Origin: Oceanobacillus senegalensis
Lineage (GTDB): Bacteria > Bacillota > Bacilli > Bacillales > Amphibacillaceae
Reading direction: 5' to 3'
NCBI RefSeq assembly: GCF_900176885.1
Contig: NZ_LT839648.1
Coordinates: 674,258-738,257, forward strand
DNA: 64,000 nt
Under the pieces are notes generated by a model. That model was not told the origin of the DNA, searched no databases, and worked only from the letters and a program-made list of their open reading frames with translations. The position numbers were made by a program, and so were the translations under genes. Position 1 is the stretch's first letter; every line of letters starts with the position of its first letter. This document shows, piece by piece, positions 41,639 to 50,655 of this stretch.

Positions 41639-42829
41639 TTATCTCTTTTCCCATGATGGTGCTGGCCATATGACCTTTGTTTCGGCAACAGATAATGGCC
41701 AAATAATTTTATATTGTTGATTGATAATTTGAGCCAATAATGCATCAGCTAGTATGTTTTGCCCATTTGAATCAAAGCGGACGCCTTGCCATGGCATTAT
41801 TAAATGGTTTCCAGGAATGTTGGTATGACGAAGGGCTCTTCTTATTTTATCTCTGTTTATACTCCCTGCTCGATTAATCGCATCTGCTAGGACAAGCAAG
41901 CCTGTAAAGCTTCGTGCATTGGTTTCATTCATATCTTCATTATATCTTGAGCGGTAAAGTTCATTGATTTTTGTTACAATTGGTTTAACTCTTCCCAAAC
42001 CGAGTGCCCAAGCAACGCGACTAATAATGTAATTGCTATCTTCTCCTACCACTTCCAAAAATTTAGGTATGGTGTAACCAGCATCTTGGACAACGAATCC
42101 TTCTGGAAACCAATTTAACGTTTTTAGATTTTGAACTACTTGTATAGCATCAGAAAGGAATTGATGCCCAAAAACGACTTGTGCATTACTATTTCGGATA
42201 CTTATCAGTTCATCCATTAGTGATGTAGTGGGTGGAGTATACATTTCAAGGTCAACAAGTTCACCTGAAAACTTTCGAATCAAATTATTTTCAATTGCAG
42301 CCGCTTCTAATCCAAAAATTGAATCCTCTGTCAAAATAGCATAATTGGTAATATCTATGCCCTTGTATCTTAGAAAGTGAAATAATTCTAAGAAAAGATT
42401 GGTATATAAATGATCATTGGGTGCTGTTCTAAAAAAATACTGAAAATTTCTTTCTGTAAGTGAAGGTGCAGATGCTTCCGGGGTTAAGAATGGAACTTTT
42501 TTCGCTTCAGCTATTGAGGAAGCTTGTAAAGTTACACTACTTTGATAAGAACCAATTAATGCTACAACTTTCTCTTTTCCAATTAATCGTTCAGCCTCTT
42601 CCCGACCAATTGCCGGTATTCCTTTAGAATCCTTATAAATCACTTTAATTTTTTGATTTTTTAATAAAGGAAGTCCGATAGTACGAGCTAAAGGTAGAGG
42701 TAAATCGTATTGATTATTTACTATATCAACAGCCAAATTAATAGCCTGGCGAATATCCTCTCCAACATTTGCTAGAGGGCCTGTAAAAGGATAAACGGCT
42801 CCAATTTTTATTTCTGTTTCCTCTCTCAT
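41639..42829 (-). CDS. Periplasmic-binding-protein-fold receptor (branched-chain amino acid type) without signal peptide
   Basis: The 396-residue protein matches the ABC-type branched-chain amino acid binding family (KIGAVYPFTGPLANVGEDIRQ, IGSYQSSVTLQASSIAE, and the C-terminal NARSFTGLLVLADAINRAG). The mature-type sequence starts at residue 7, with no signal peptide or lipobox cysteine; the ATG at 42829 has AGGAGG upstream and no in-frame extension exists. No permease or ATPase gene is adjacent. It may be a cytosolic ligand sensor (AmiC-like) or a gene that lost its export signal. Confidence 0.78.
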   Translation of the reverse strand: MREETEIKIGAVYPFTGPLANVGEDIRQAINLAVDIVNNQYDLPLPLARTIGLPLLKNQKIKVIYKDSKGIPAIGREEAERLIGKEKVVALIGSYQSSVTLQASSIAEAKKVPFLTPEASAPSLTERNFQYFFRTAPNDHLYTNLFLELFHFLRYKGIDITNYAILTEDSIFGLEAAAIENNLIRKFSGELVDLEMYTPPTTSLMDELISIRNSNAQVVFGHQFLSDAIQVVQNLKTLNWFPEGFVVQDAGYTIPKFLEVVGEDSNYIISRVAWALGLGRVKPIVTKINELYRSRYNEDMNETNARSFTGLLVLADAINRAGSINRDKIRRALRHTNIPGNHLIMPWQGVRFDSNGQNILADALLAQIINQQYKIIWPLSVAETKVIWPAPSWEKR

Positions 42830-43510
42830 ATCATTTTTCCTCCTACATTTAAATAAAAAGGTCAGCTAATTATTTTATATTCAATAAATATAAGATGGTG
42901 TATTCAGGTTAGACAGTTTTAATATTCGTATTCTGTTAACTATTAGTAAAAGAGGTATGTGCAAATGAATCAAACTGTCAGGATATATACATCAAGCTTT
43001 TGCCCTGTCTATGGAAAGATAAAAAGTTTTCTAGACTCCTTTAATTATGAAGAAGTAATTGTAGACCCTGAATCCTATAGCAAGGATTAGTTTCAAAACT
43101 CCGCATATGTGGCACAATTTATCTGCAATAATCACTAGAGAAAAACATTCGCCACAATCAGTCACTAAAAATGTATGTAAGTTAAATATGAGATGAATCA
43201 TAGTGATAGTAAATGTAAAAAAGAGGTAAACTATAACATAATGTTTATAGGCCCCTTTCGTATAAATTGTTGTAATTTAAGCTAAGAGTGATTATACAAA
43301 AGATTGTTACATAATGACGTATCACTAGAAGGTTAGGGGGATTTATTCACATAGATGTCAATTATCTTTTATAGAAATGTCATATGCCTCCCACTTTGTA
43401 AGGCAAATAAAGGTTACAATGGATATATCCTACATTTACAACATGAACATAGGGAAAACTAGACTGTATACAATGATGTACTCACTACGAGTAAAGGAGG
43501 AGAACCGTAA
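42830..43510. other. 681-base intergenic region upstream of cydA
   Basis: It holds a 41-codon glutaredoxin-like fragment at 42965 and otherwise no gene. TTGTAA (43396-43401) and TTACAA (43414-43419) form an inverted repeat with 12 bases between; it differs from the Rex consensus TTGTGA-N6-TCACAA. The long leader suggests redox or oxygen control of cydABS. Confidence 0.5.
42965..43090 (+). pseudogene. Truncated glutaredoxin-like ORF
   Basis: ATG 42965 to TAG 43088-43090 encodes 41 residues beginning MNQTVRIYTSSFCPVYGKI. The beta-alpha-beta start and the CP motif match glutaredoxins, but the second active-site Cys is Tyr (CPVY) and the protein ends before the cis-proline and C-terminal helices. 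No continuation is found in the following codons. AGAGGT lies upstream, so it may still be translated. Confidence 0.55.
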
Positions 43511-44854
43511 TTGTTATTTGATGACCCTGTATTCGCTAGTCGAATGCTGACATTACTCACCCTTTCCTTCCACATTATTTACGCAACCATAGGGGTTGGG
43601 GTCCCACTCATGATTATGATTGCGCAGTGGATTGGAATCAGAAAAAACGACAATCATTATATTTTAATGGCAAGACGGTGGGCAAGAGGGTTTGTTGTTA
43701 CCGTAGCAGTTGGAGTTGTGACAGGCACTATAATTGGTCTTCAACTATCCCTTCTTTGGCCGAATTTTATGGAACTTGCTGGAAATATTATTGCATTACC
43801 ACTCTTTATGGAAGTATTTGCGTTCTTTTTTGAAGCCATCTTCTTGGGGATTTATGTGTATACGTGGGATCGATTTGATGACCAACGAAAACACTTTTTG
43901 CTTTTAATACCGGTTGCAATCGGAGCAACAGCTTCCGCATATTTTATTACGGTTGTAAACTCGTTCATGAATGCACCAGCAGGATTTGATATGGTTAATG
44001 GCGAATTGGTTAATGCCAATCCAATAGCAGCAATGTTTACTGCCGCTATGCCTACAAAGGTATCACATGTTATTGTCACTGCATATATGACAGCAGCATT
44101 TATGCTTGCAGCAATTGCTGCGTTTAAACTAATTAAAGGATCAGACAACATGTATCATAAGAAGTCTCTTCATTTGACCATGAAAATTGGACTAGTTTTT
44201 TCCATTGCGACAGCTTTAATTGGAGATTTCTCAGGTAAATATTTAGCTGAATACCAACCAGAAAAATTAGCGGCATTTGAATGGCATTTTGAAACAGAAG
44301 AAGCATCTCCATTACTTCTATACGGTATCTTGGATGAAAACCATGAAACAAAATACGCCATTCGAATTCCATTTGCCTTAAGTATTTTAGCATACGGGGA
44401 CCCAATGGCTGAAGTAATCGGGTTAAATGAGTTTCCAAAAGAAGAAACACCACCACTTGTTGTACACTACTTTTTCGATACAATGGTTACAATTGGTGTA
44501 TTTATGATTGGATTATCTCTCCTCTATTGGTTGGGAATGAGACGAGGATGGAAATTTGTTAAAGCAAAATGGTATCTGTGGCTCATTGTACTTGGAGGAC
44601 CACTTTCCTTCCTTGCAATAGAAGCAGGTTGGTGGGCTACAGAAGTCGGGCGGCAGCCATGGATACTACGAGGAATCATGACGGTTGATCAAGCTGCAAC
44701 AACGAGTGATTATGTTGGGCTCATGTTCGTTATGTTCGCGGGCCTGTATTTCATTTTAGGAGTCGGTACAGTCATCGTACTTCGCCGAATTTTTAAGAAC
44801 AATCCAGTTGAAAAAGACCTAGCAAAATACAACCAAGGCGGTGATCCATTATGA
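43511..44854 (+). CDS. cydA: Cytochrome bd oxidase subunit I
   Basis: Quinol-oxidising, haem-carrying subunit of the high-affinity terminal oxidase in the membrane. The 447-residue protein has nine membrane segments, the haem ligand region TLSFHIIYATIGVG at residues about 14-27, GRQPWILRGIMTVDQA near 380-395 and a short Q-loop as usual in Firmicutes. The start is TTG 43511 after AAAGGAGGAG. It overlaps cydB by four bases. Confidence 0.96.
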   Translation: MLFDDPVFASRMLTLLTLSFHIIYATIGVGVPLMIMIAQWIGIRKNDNHYILMARRWARGFVVTVAVGVVTGTIIGLQLSLLWPNFMELAGNIIALPLFMEVFAFFFEAIFLGIYVYTWDRFDDQRKHFLLLIPVAIGATASAYFITVVNSFMNAPAGFDMVNGELVNANPIAAMFTAAMPTKVSHVIVTAYMTAAFMLAAIAAFKLIKGSDNMYHKKSLHLTMKIGLVFSIATALIGDFSGKYLAEYQPEKLAAFEWHFETEEASPLLLYGILDENHETKYAIRIPFALSILAYGDPMAEVIGLNEFPKEETPPLVVHYFFDTMVTIGVFMIGLSLLYWLGMRRGWKFVKAKWYLWLIVLGGPLSFLAIEAGWWATEVGRQPWILRGIMTVDQAATTSDYVGLMFVMFAGLYFILGVGTVIVLRRIFKNNPVEKDLAKYNQGGDPL

Positions 44855-45867
44855 GTTTGGAAATTCTAGGGATTACGGTACTTTGGACATTTTTATTCGG
44901 CTATATCATTGTTGGTTCCGTTGATTATGGTGCTGGATTCTTTAACGCATACAGTATCATCACAAAGAAAGAACATATATTATCAAGAATTATCCAACGA
45001 TATTTATCTCCTGTATGGGAGGTAACCAATGTATTTTTTGTATTTTTCTTTGTAGGGATAGTCGGATTTTTCCCACAAACTGCATATTTCTTTGGAACAA
45101 TCTTCCTTATTCCAGGTAGTATCGCACTAATACTATTGGCTTTACGGGGTTCCTATTATGCATTTGAAACGTATGGTTCTAGGGGGCATAAGGGATATGC
45201 CCTTATGTACGGAGCAACGGGGCTACTAATTCCTGCATCATTATCTATTGTACTTACTATCTCTGAAGGTGGATTTGTTTCGATAGTGGATGGAAATCCT
45301 GTCTTAGATTATTGGGCTTTGTTTACAAGTCCATTGACATGGTCCATCGTTATTTTGAGTATTGTTGCCGTTCTTTATATTTCTGCTGTGTTTCTTACTT
45401 GGTATGCAAGTAAAACAGAAGATAAAGAGGCAACAGAGCTCATGCGAAAATATACACTCATATGGTCTGTTCCATTAATTATTACAGCTGGTGGAATTGT
45501 TTACGAGTTAAGTTTCCACAATCAAGAACATTTTAACCGGATTATAGATGTGTGGTGGTTATTTGGATTGTCTTCCTTATTGTGGCTCGCCACAGCAGGA
45601 CTCATTTGGTTACGGAAAAGTTATGGAATGGCTGTTTGGTTAATGATAGGGCAATTTGCACTTGCTTTTTATGGATACGGTGTTACTCATTATCCATATT
45701 TGTTGTATCCCCATTTAACGATTTACGAAGGATTCACAAATGAAGCAATGGCAATCTCACTTGTTGTTGTGTTTATTTTGGGTTTTGCACTGCTTATTCC
45801 TTCTCTTTATCTTTTAGTAAAATTATTTTTGTTTGATAAAGAATATGTAAAAGGAAATAAAAAATAG
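44851..45867 (+). CDS. cydB: Cytochrome bd oxidase subunit II
   Basis: Structural partner of CydA, 338 residues with eight membrane segments. GYIIVGSVDYGAGFFNAYS near residue 16 and RGSYYAFETYG near 92 are family blocks. Its ATGA start overlaps the cydA stop. A 32-codon ORF follows 11 bases later. Confidence 0.95.
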   Translation: MSLEILGITVLWTFLFGYIIVGSVDYGAGFFNAYSIITKKEHILSRIIQRYLSPVWEVTNVFFVFFFVGIVGFFPQTAYFFGTIFLIPGSIALILLALRGSYYAFETYGSRGHKGYALMYGATGLLIPASLSIVLTISEGGFVSIVDGNPVLDYWALFTSPLTWSIVILSIVAVLYISAVFLTWYASKTEDKEATELMRKYTLIWSVPLIITAGGIVYELSFHNQEHFNRIIDVWWLFGLSSLLWLATAGLIWLRKSYGMAVWLMIGQFALAFYGYGVTHYPYLLYPHLTIYEGFTNEAMAISLVVVFILGFALLIPSLYLLVKLFLFDKEYVKGNKK

Positions 45868-45878
45868 GGGGGAAATGC

Positions 45879-45977
45879 ATGAATGATTTTCTAATCTTTG
45901 TTGCCCCATTTATTATATTAGTTATTTCTATAGCACTTGTGTTCTGGGGAGCATTAGAGGATGATTCCGTATCCTGA
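45879..45977 (+). CDS. cydS: Small cytochrome bd subunit, CydS-like
   Basis: A 32-residue single-span protein starting MNDFLIFVAPFIILVIS and ending in an acidic tail (EDDSVS). GGGGGGAA lies upstream. Geobacillus cytochrome bd contains a similar 33-residue CydS helix bound to CydA, and E. coli has CydX. Position directly behind cydB and the hydrophobic pattern support the same role. It is often missed because of its size. Confidence 0.8.
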   Translation: MNDFLIFVAPFIILVISIALVFWGALEDDSVS

Positions 45978-46024
45978 GAATGAATAAAAATAGCTAACAA
46001 ACTTATCAAGTCAGCTACATGGGT

Positions 46025-46075
46025 GGCTCCTTATCGTTATGTAAATTACGATAAGGAGCCATATCTTTTCTTTAT
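46025..46075. terminator. Terminator between cydABS and cydC
   Basis: GGCTCCTTATCGT (46025-46037) pairs perfectly with ACGATAAGGAGCC (46048-46060). The T tract on the plus strand is interrupted (ATATCTTTTCTTT). Confidence 0.8.
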
Positions 46076-47799
46076 TCTGATAGAAAAACACTTTTCTCAA
46101 TTTGTTTCATTTCATAAAAATATCCTTTTTTATCCATTAATTCATTGAACGTACCTTTTTCAACTACTACGCCCTTTTCCATCACGATGATTTGATCCAT
46201 CCTTTCAAGCCCTGTTAAACGATGGCTTATAAGAATGAACGTGTCATTTTTCGCTTGTTGGAAGAGGTGATGGTTTATAACAGACTCAGTCAAAGCATCC
46301 ATGGATGATGTTGGTTCATCTAATAACCAAATGGGAGCATTTTTTAGCATAGCCCTGGCAATTGCTAGACGTTGCTTTTGGCCACCAGAAAGATTTTCCC
46401 CTTTTTCTAGTACTTGATGATCTAATGAGAAATGTTGTAGCTTAACTTTTTCCAACACTTTTAACATTTCTTCATCTGCCAAGTTATCTTTTGCAATGCA
46501 CAAATTATCTCTTATCGTCCCGTAAAAAAAGTGATTAGCTTGTAGAATGACATTCGTATTTTCCCAGATACTTTCCTCTGCTAATCTTCTAACGGGTTTC
46601 CCGTTAAAGCAAATCTCACCCTGGTCTGGCAGATAAATCCTTAATAATAGCTGCATGATTGTCGATTTACCTGAGCCACTTGGTCCTACAATAGCTGTTT
46701 TAGAACCTTTTGGAAATAGTGCGGAGATATTTTTTAGCGTACTGTCAGATTCACCAGGAAACGTAAAAGTTATATTTTTTATTTCAATGGAAGGAGCATC
46801 ATGAAGCGATAGCTGTTCCATTTGATGCTTCTTCCCTTTTTCAAGCGACTCTTTACCAACGACTGATTCAAGTCTCGTTGCTGCTTGGCGACTATCTTCT
46901 AAATGACTGGAAAAAGCAGCCATGGAAGATGTATTTTCAAAAACAGTTAATGAAATCATGACAAGCATCGCAAGGAAAATACCATCTAATTGGCCATCTG
47001 ACACTAGATAAGCGCCGACCAATAACACAACCCATGAAACAAAAAGGGATACAAATGTATTCACAGCTTCGCTAAACAACTGATGAATCCCATCTTTTTC
47101 TTGCTCTTGTATATACCTATCAGAGGATTGATAAAGTTCTTCTTCCTTCCTTTTTAGCTGCTGATACATTTTTAAATCGCGAAAACCATAGAGAAATTCA
47201 GTGGCGTCTGTAGATAATTTTCCACGCATCAGTCTCACATTACGGTTGATGTTTCTTTGTTTTAAAGCGAATAGGGTAGGTACGATAAAAACAGTTAGAA
47301 TCAATCCGATGATTAAAATCATTGCGATATAGATAGAATAGTATGCCGTAAATAGAAACGTACATAAGCAAACAAGGATTATTACGATGGGGGGATAAAA
47401 AACACGTAAAAAGAAGTTTTGCAGTGTTTCTACATCCCCAACAATACGTGCTAAAAGATCCCCGCTTCGATACTTTTGGAAGATTCTCGGTGCTTTTGGC
47501 TCAAGCCTTTCATAAAAAGAAACCCTCAAATAGCTAAGCATCGTAAACGTCGCGCGATGAGAGAAGTAGCGTTCCCCGTAGCGACTTATAGCCGAGATGA
47601 TTCCCAAAAGTTTCACCACCGATACAAGTATGATTAATGTATAAATAGGAGGTGCCAATGCCGATTTAGATATTAAATAACCACTGGATGAGAATAATCC
47701 AACAGCAGTTATTCCTGCAATAAATCCAAAGAGGATAGATAGTAAGATATCTTTCTTTTCCATGAGCAACACTCTCATTACGATGGCTAAATCTCTCAT
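46072..47799 (-). CDS. cydC: Thiol reductant ABC exporter subunit CydC
   Basis: A 575-residue fused permease-ATPase. Six membrane segments occupy about residues 15-310; the ATPase has Walker A GPSGSGKST near 366, signature LSGGQKQR near 470 and Walker B WLLDEPTSSMD. With CydD it exports cysteine/glutathione or haem-related thiols needed for cytochrome bd assembly. It starts two bases after cydD stops. Confidence 0.92.
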   Translation of the reverse strand: MRDLAIVMRVLLMEKKDILLSILFGFIAGITAVGLFSSSGYLISKSALAPPIYTLIILVSVVKLLGIISAISRYGERYFSHRATFTMLSYLRVSFYERLEPKAPRIFQKYRSGDLLARIVGDVETLQNFFLRVFYPPIVIILVCLCTFLFTAYYSIYIAMILIIGLILTVFIVPTLFALKQRNINRNVRLMRGKLSTDATEFLYGFRDLKMYQQLKRKEEELYQSSDRYIQEQEKDGIHQLFSEAVNTFVSLFVSWVVLLVGAYLVSDGQLDGIFLAMLVMISLTVFENTSSMAAFSSHLEDSRQAATRLESVVGKESLEKGKKHQMEQLSLHDAPSIEIKNITFTFPGESDSTLKNISALFPKGSKTAIVGPSGSGKSTIMQLLLRIYLPDQGEICFNGKPVRRLAEESIWENTNVILQANHFFYGTIRDNLCIAKDNLADEEMLKVLEKVKLQHFSLDHQVLEKGENLSGGQKQRLAIARAMLKNAPIWLLDEPTSSMDALTESVINHHLFQQAKNDTFILISHRLTGLERMDQIIVMEKGVVVEKGTFNELMDKKGYFYEMKQIEKSVFLSE

Positions 47800-47801
47800 T
47801 C

Positions 47802-49526
47802 TCAGAAACCTCCTTGTTGTGCTATGACCATACTTTGATAAGCTTCTACTGTCTGCATAAGGTCTTGATGGGTTCCAGAGGCTAATAGTTTTCCATTTTC
47901 CATAATCAGAATGTTATCTGCATTTTGGATGGTATGGAGTCTATGAGCAACGGTGATAACGGTGGAATGCGTCGATAGTTCTTTGATAGAAGACTGCAAA
48001 ATACGCTCTGTCTGCAAGTCTAGTCCAGTTGTAGGTTCATCAAAAAGAATGATAGATGGTTTTTTAAGAAATGCTCTAGCTAATGCAATTCGTTGCTTCT
48101 CTCCACCAGAAAGCCCTCTGCCGGCCTCTCCTATCGGTGTATCATAGCCTTTTTCAAGGGTTTCAACAAGTTCAGAGATACCTGCTTTCTTAGCAGCTTG
48201 TTCAATTTCTTCTCTGGGGGCTACCCTTTGTCTACCAATCGCTATATTTTCAGAAATCGTTCCTGAAAAGAGATAGGGATTTTGTGAGATATAGCTTAAT
48301 TGATCAAACCAATCTTTCTCTTTATAGTTTGATAGTGATCTTCCATCTACTTCTATTTTACCTTCTGATAACGGTACTAGCCCTGCAATTACATGTAATA
48401 GCGTAGTTTTTCCTGCACCTGTCTTACCCACAATAGCAACCTGTTCATAGGGATGTATTTCGGTTTCAATATGTTGTAATGCAAAGGAGTTTTCTCTGTA
48501 ACGAAAGCCGACATCTTTTAGAGTGATAATGGGTGGTGTCGCCATTTTCAAGTTCTCATTTCCCCATGAAACCATTGGAACATTTTCTTCTAATTCATGT
48601 TCTAGCTTCTTAGCGGCCCCCATACTACCTCTACCTGTATGAAATGCACTACCTAAATCTTTTAACTTGGTATAAAATTCTGGGGCTAGTACTAACATCA
48701 AAAATGCTGTAAAGAAGGAAATATCTTGAAAAATAATTAAACGAATGGCTACTTCTAAAGCAATGATTCCAATACTTAGCATGGAGATAAACTCCAATGC
48801 TAATGAGTTAGTAAAAGCGATTTTTAGTACCTCCATCGTAGCATCACGAAAATCAAGACTGCTTTTCAGAATGGCCTTTTTTTGTTCATTGGAACGTCCA
48901 AATAGTTTTAGTGTCGTAAGTCCTTGTAATGTATCAAGAAATTTCCCCGAAAAAGCTGCCATTTTATCCATTTGTTCCTCTGATTTATCTTTTGTATTGA
49001 AACCAATGATTGCCATGAAAATGGGGATAAAGGGTGCTGTAATGACCATAATCAGACCAGTCGCAAAATGCTGTGTAAAAATAAAGACGACAATCATGAT
49101 TGGAATAACAGAAGCTTGAATGACTTGTGGAATATAACTACTAAAATAACTGTCAATCTCGTCAATTGTATCCATTAATACGCTTACTTTTTGACCCGAT
49201 TGTCCTTGTAGTGATGCTTGCATAGGGTCATTCGAAAATTTATGTAATAGAGTCTTTCTCAAATCATGTTTTACCATCGAAGCTATTTTGATTCCAGTTC
49301 TACCACTTAAGTAATGAAAGAAGGTTCGTAAAAAGAGTATGGCCAGTAATCCGATTAGTATAGAGACGATATTAGAAAAACTGCCCTGTTTTAAAAAAAT
49401 ACGATCCACAACCATAACGAATAAATAAGCTTGTGTAATAACGGTTAGACCTGATAAAAATGCAAGAATAACTAAAGAAACGAGTCTATTTTTTTGTTCA
49501 TAAGCCAATTCCTTTAGCTTCGCCAT
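47802..49526 (-). CDS. cydD: Thiol reductant ABC exporter subunit CydD
   Basis: A 574-residue fused permease-ATPase, first gene of the pair. It has six membrane segments up to about 300, Walker A GKTGAGKTT near 372, signature LSGGEKQR near 476 and IILFDEPTTGLD. In B. subtilis cydABCD is one operon in one direction; here cydDC converges on cydABS. The ATG has GAGGAAAA upstream. Confidence 0.92.
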   Translation of the reverse strand: MAKLKELAYEQKNRLVSLVILAFLSGLTVITQAYLFVMVVDRIFLKQGSFSNIVSILIGLLAILFLRTFFHYLSGRTGIKIASMVKHDLRKTLLHKFSNDPMQASLQGQSGQKVSVLMDTIDEIDSYFSSYIPQVIQASVIPIMIVVFIFTQHFATGLIMVITAPFIPIFMAIIGFNTKDKSEEQMDKMAAFSGKFLDTLQGLTTLKLFGRSNEQKKAILKSSLDFRDATMEVLKIAFTNSLALEFISMLSIGIIALEVAIRLIIFQDISFFTAFLMLVLAPEFYTKLKDLGSAFHTGRGSMGAAKKLEHELEENVPMVSWGNENLKMATPPIITLKDVGFRYRENSFALQHIETEIHPYEQVAIVGKTGAGKTTLLHVIAGLVPLSEGKIEVDGRSLSNYKEKDWFDQLSYISQNPYLFSGTISENIAIGRQRVAPREEIEQAAKKAGISELVETLEKGYDTPIGEAGRGLSGGEKQRIALARAFLKKPSIILFDEPTTGLDLQTERILQSSIKELSTHSTVITVAHRLHTIQNADNILIMENGKLLASGTHQDLMQTVEAYQSMVIAQQGGF

Positions 49527-49823
49527 CTATATTTTCCTCCTCGGCATTTTTTTAACATGCTTTATATAAAAATTCCATTTTCCTAAGTGAAGTTGTTCAC
49601 ATAATTATACATCATGAGGAAAGGAGAGTAAATGAAATGGGGCTGTGTTAACATAACTGTCATTTTCCTTCTATTGTAAGCTGAATTTTCTTATTTGGTT
49701 AGAAAATAAATATAATAGACCGCGTTATTTAAAAGCAACATGGGAACGAAAATTACTAAATTTTAAGTCGTATCAAGAAACATTTTTTACTTACATTCGT
49801 ATAAAAGACAAGGAGGAATAAAA

Positions 49824-50523
49824 ATGGTGAATAGAAAGAATGAAAAGCTTATTGAAGTAAAAGGTAAAGTACGGAAGAAACATAAATGGCAAGGTCAGTT
49901 GATGGATTATGAGAATGAACGAATCGAAATAAAGAAAACGATTCAGGATTTATCTGTTCAACTTGATGAAGAAAGTAAGGATGTAGAAAAATTAAAGGGA
50001 ATTAGTGTGACCAATCTGATACAGACGTTAATCGGTCAGAAGGAAGAAAAACTGGAAAAAGAAAAACAAGAAGTTATCACTGCTCAGTTACGATTAGAAG
50101 AAGCGAAGAAGGCAAAAATGGAAGTCGAACTAGAGATAGAAGTACTTCAAAATAAGATAGGAATAATAGGAAATGTAGAAAAAGACTATCAGCAAATATT
50201 GTTGGAAAAAGAAAATATCATGAAACAAAGTAAGAAGTATGAGATCTATTCAAAAAGAGTTATTGGATGTACAGGAAGAACTAGATGTGCATATTGATAT
50301 CTCCGGATTGTTAAAATTTGCAGATTTCTTCCCAGATGGATTCTTTTCGGATTACTTAGTTCAGGAGAGAATAAACGATTCACTAGCAGAGGTACGTTCG
50401 AAGCAGACTGAAGTGAATGATATTATATCTGGTTTGAGAGCGCGTCTAGAAAAAGGGAAAATAGAATTGGAAAATATGGAAATAGAACGTATTCAATTAA
50501 TTGAACAGTATGGAAATCTATGA
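49824..50523 (+). pseudogene. Coiled-coil protein gene interrupted by a frameshift
   Basis: The ATG at 49824 (after AAGGAGG) opens a Lys/Glu-rich coiled-coil frame that ends at 50297 with an unlike tail (RVIGCTGRTRCAY). A second frame, +1 relative to the first, continues the coiled coil from about 50224 (RSIQKELLDVQEEL) to 50523. Together they would give about 232 residues of coiled coil with a short hydrophobic patch (LLKFADFFPDGFFSDYL). The shift must lie between 50224 and 50243. I do not recognise the family. It could be a mutation, a sequencing error or programmed frameshifting. Confidence 0.6.
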
Positions 50524-50554
50524 GGCAATAAAAGTGTTCCATCATGATAAGAGA

Positions 50555-50648
50555 TAAGAGGCTGGGATAACTCAAAGTGACATTCGAAACATGGTTGGTG
50601 CATTTTTGTCCTTTAAACTATATACTTTGGTTATATACCAACCTCTTA
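50555..50648. repeat. MITE-like inverted-repeat element, copy B
   Basis: Left end TAAGAGGCTGGGATAAC then CAAAGT; right end reverse complement TAAGAGGTTGGTATATAACC then AAAGT. The arms are about 24 bases in a 94-base element. The left end matches copy A at 11505 (GAGGCTGG, ATAAC, AAAGTG). The right end stops eight bases before the 3' end of the hemolysin III gene, so it may also serve as a terminator. Confidence 0.65.
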
Positions 50649-50655
50649 TGGTAAG

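Noticed and set aside
41134-41640. Genomic island integrated at the ssrA 3' end
   Set aside because: No integrase, no duplicated ssrA 3' end and no island genes were seen downstream.
43396-43419. Rex operator upstream of cydA
   Set aside because: TTGTAA-N12-TTACAA differs from TTGTGA-N6-TCACAA in both bases and spacing.
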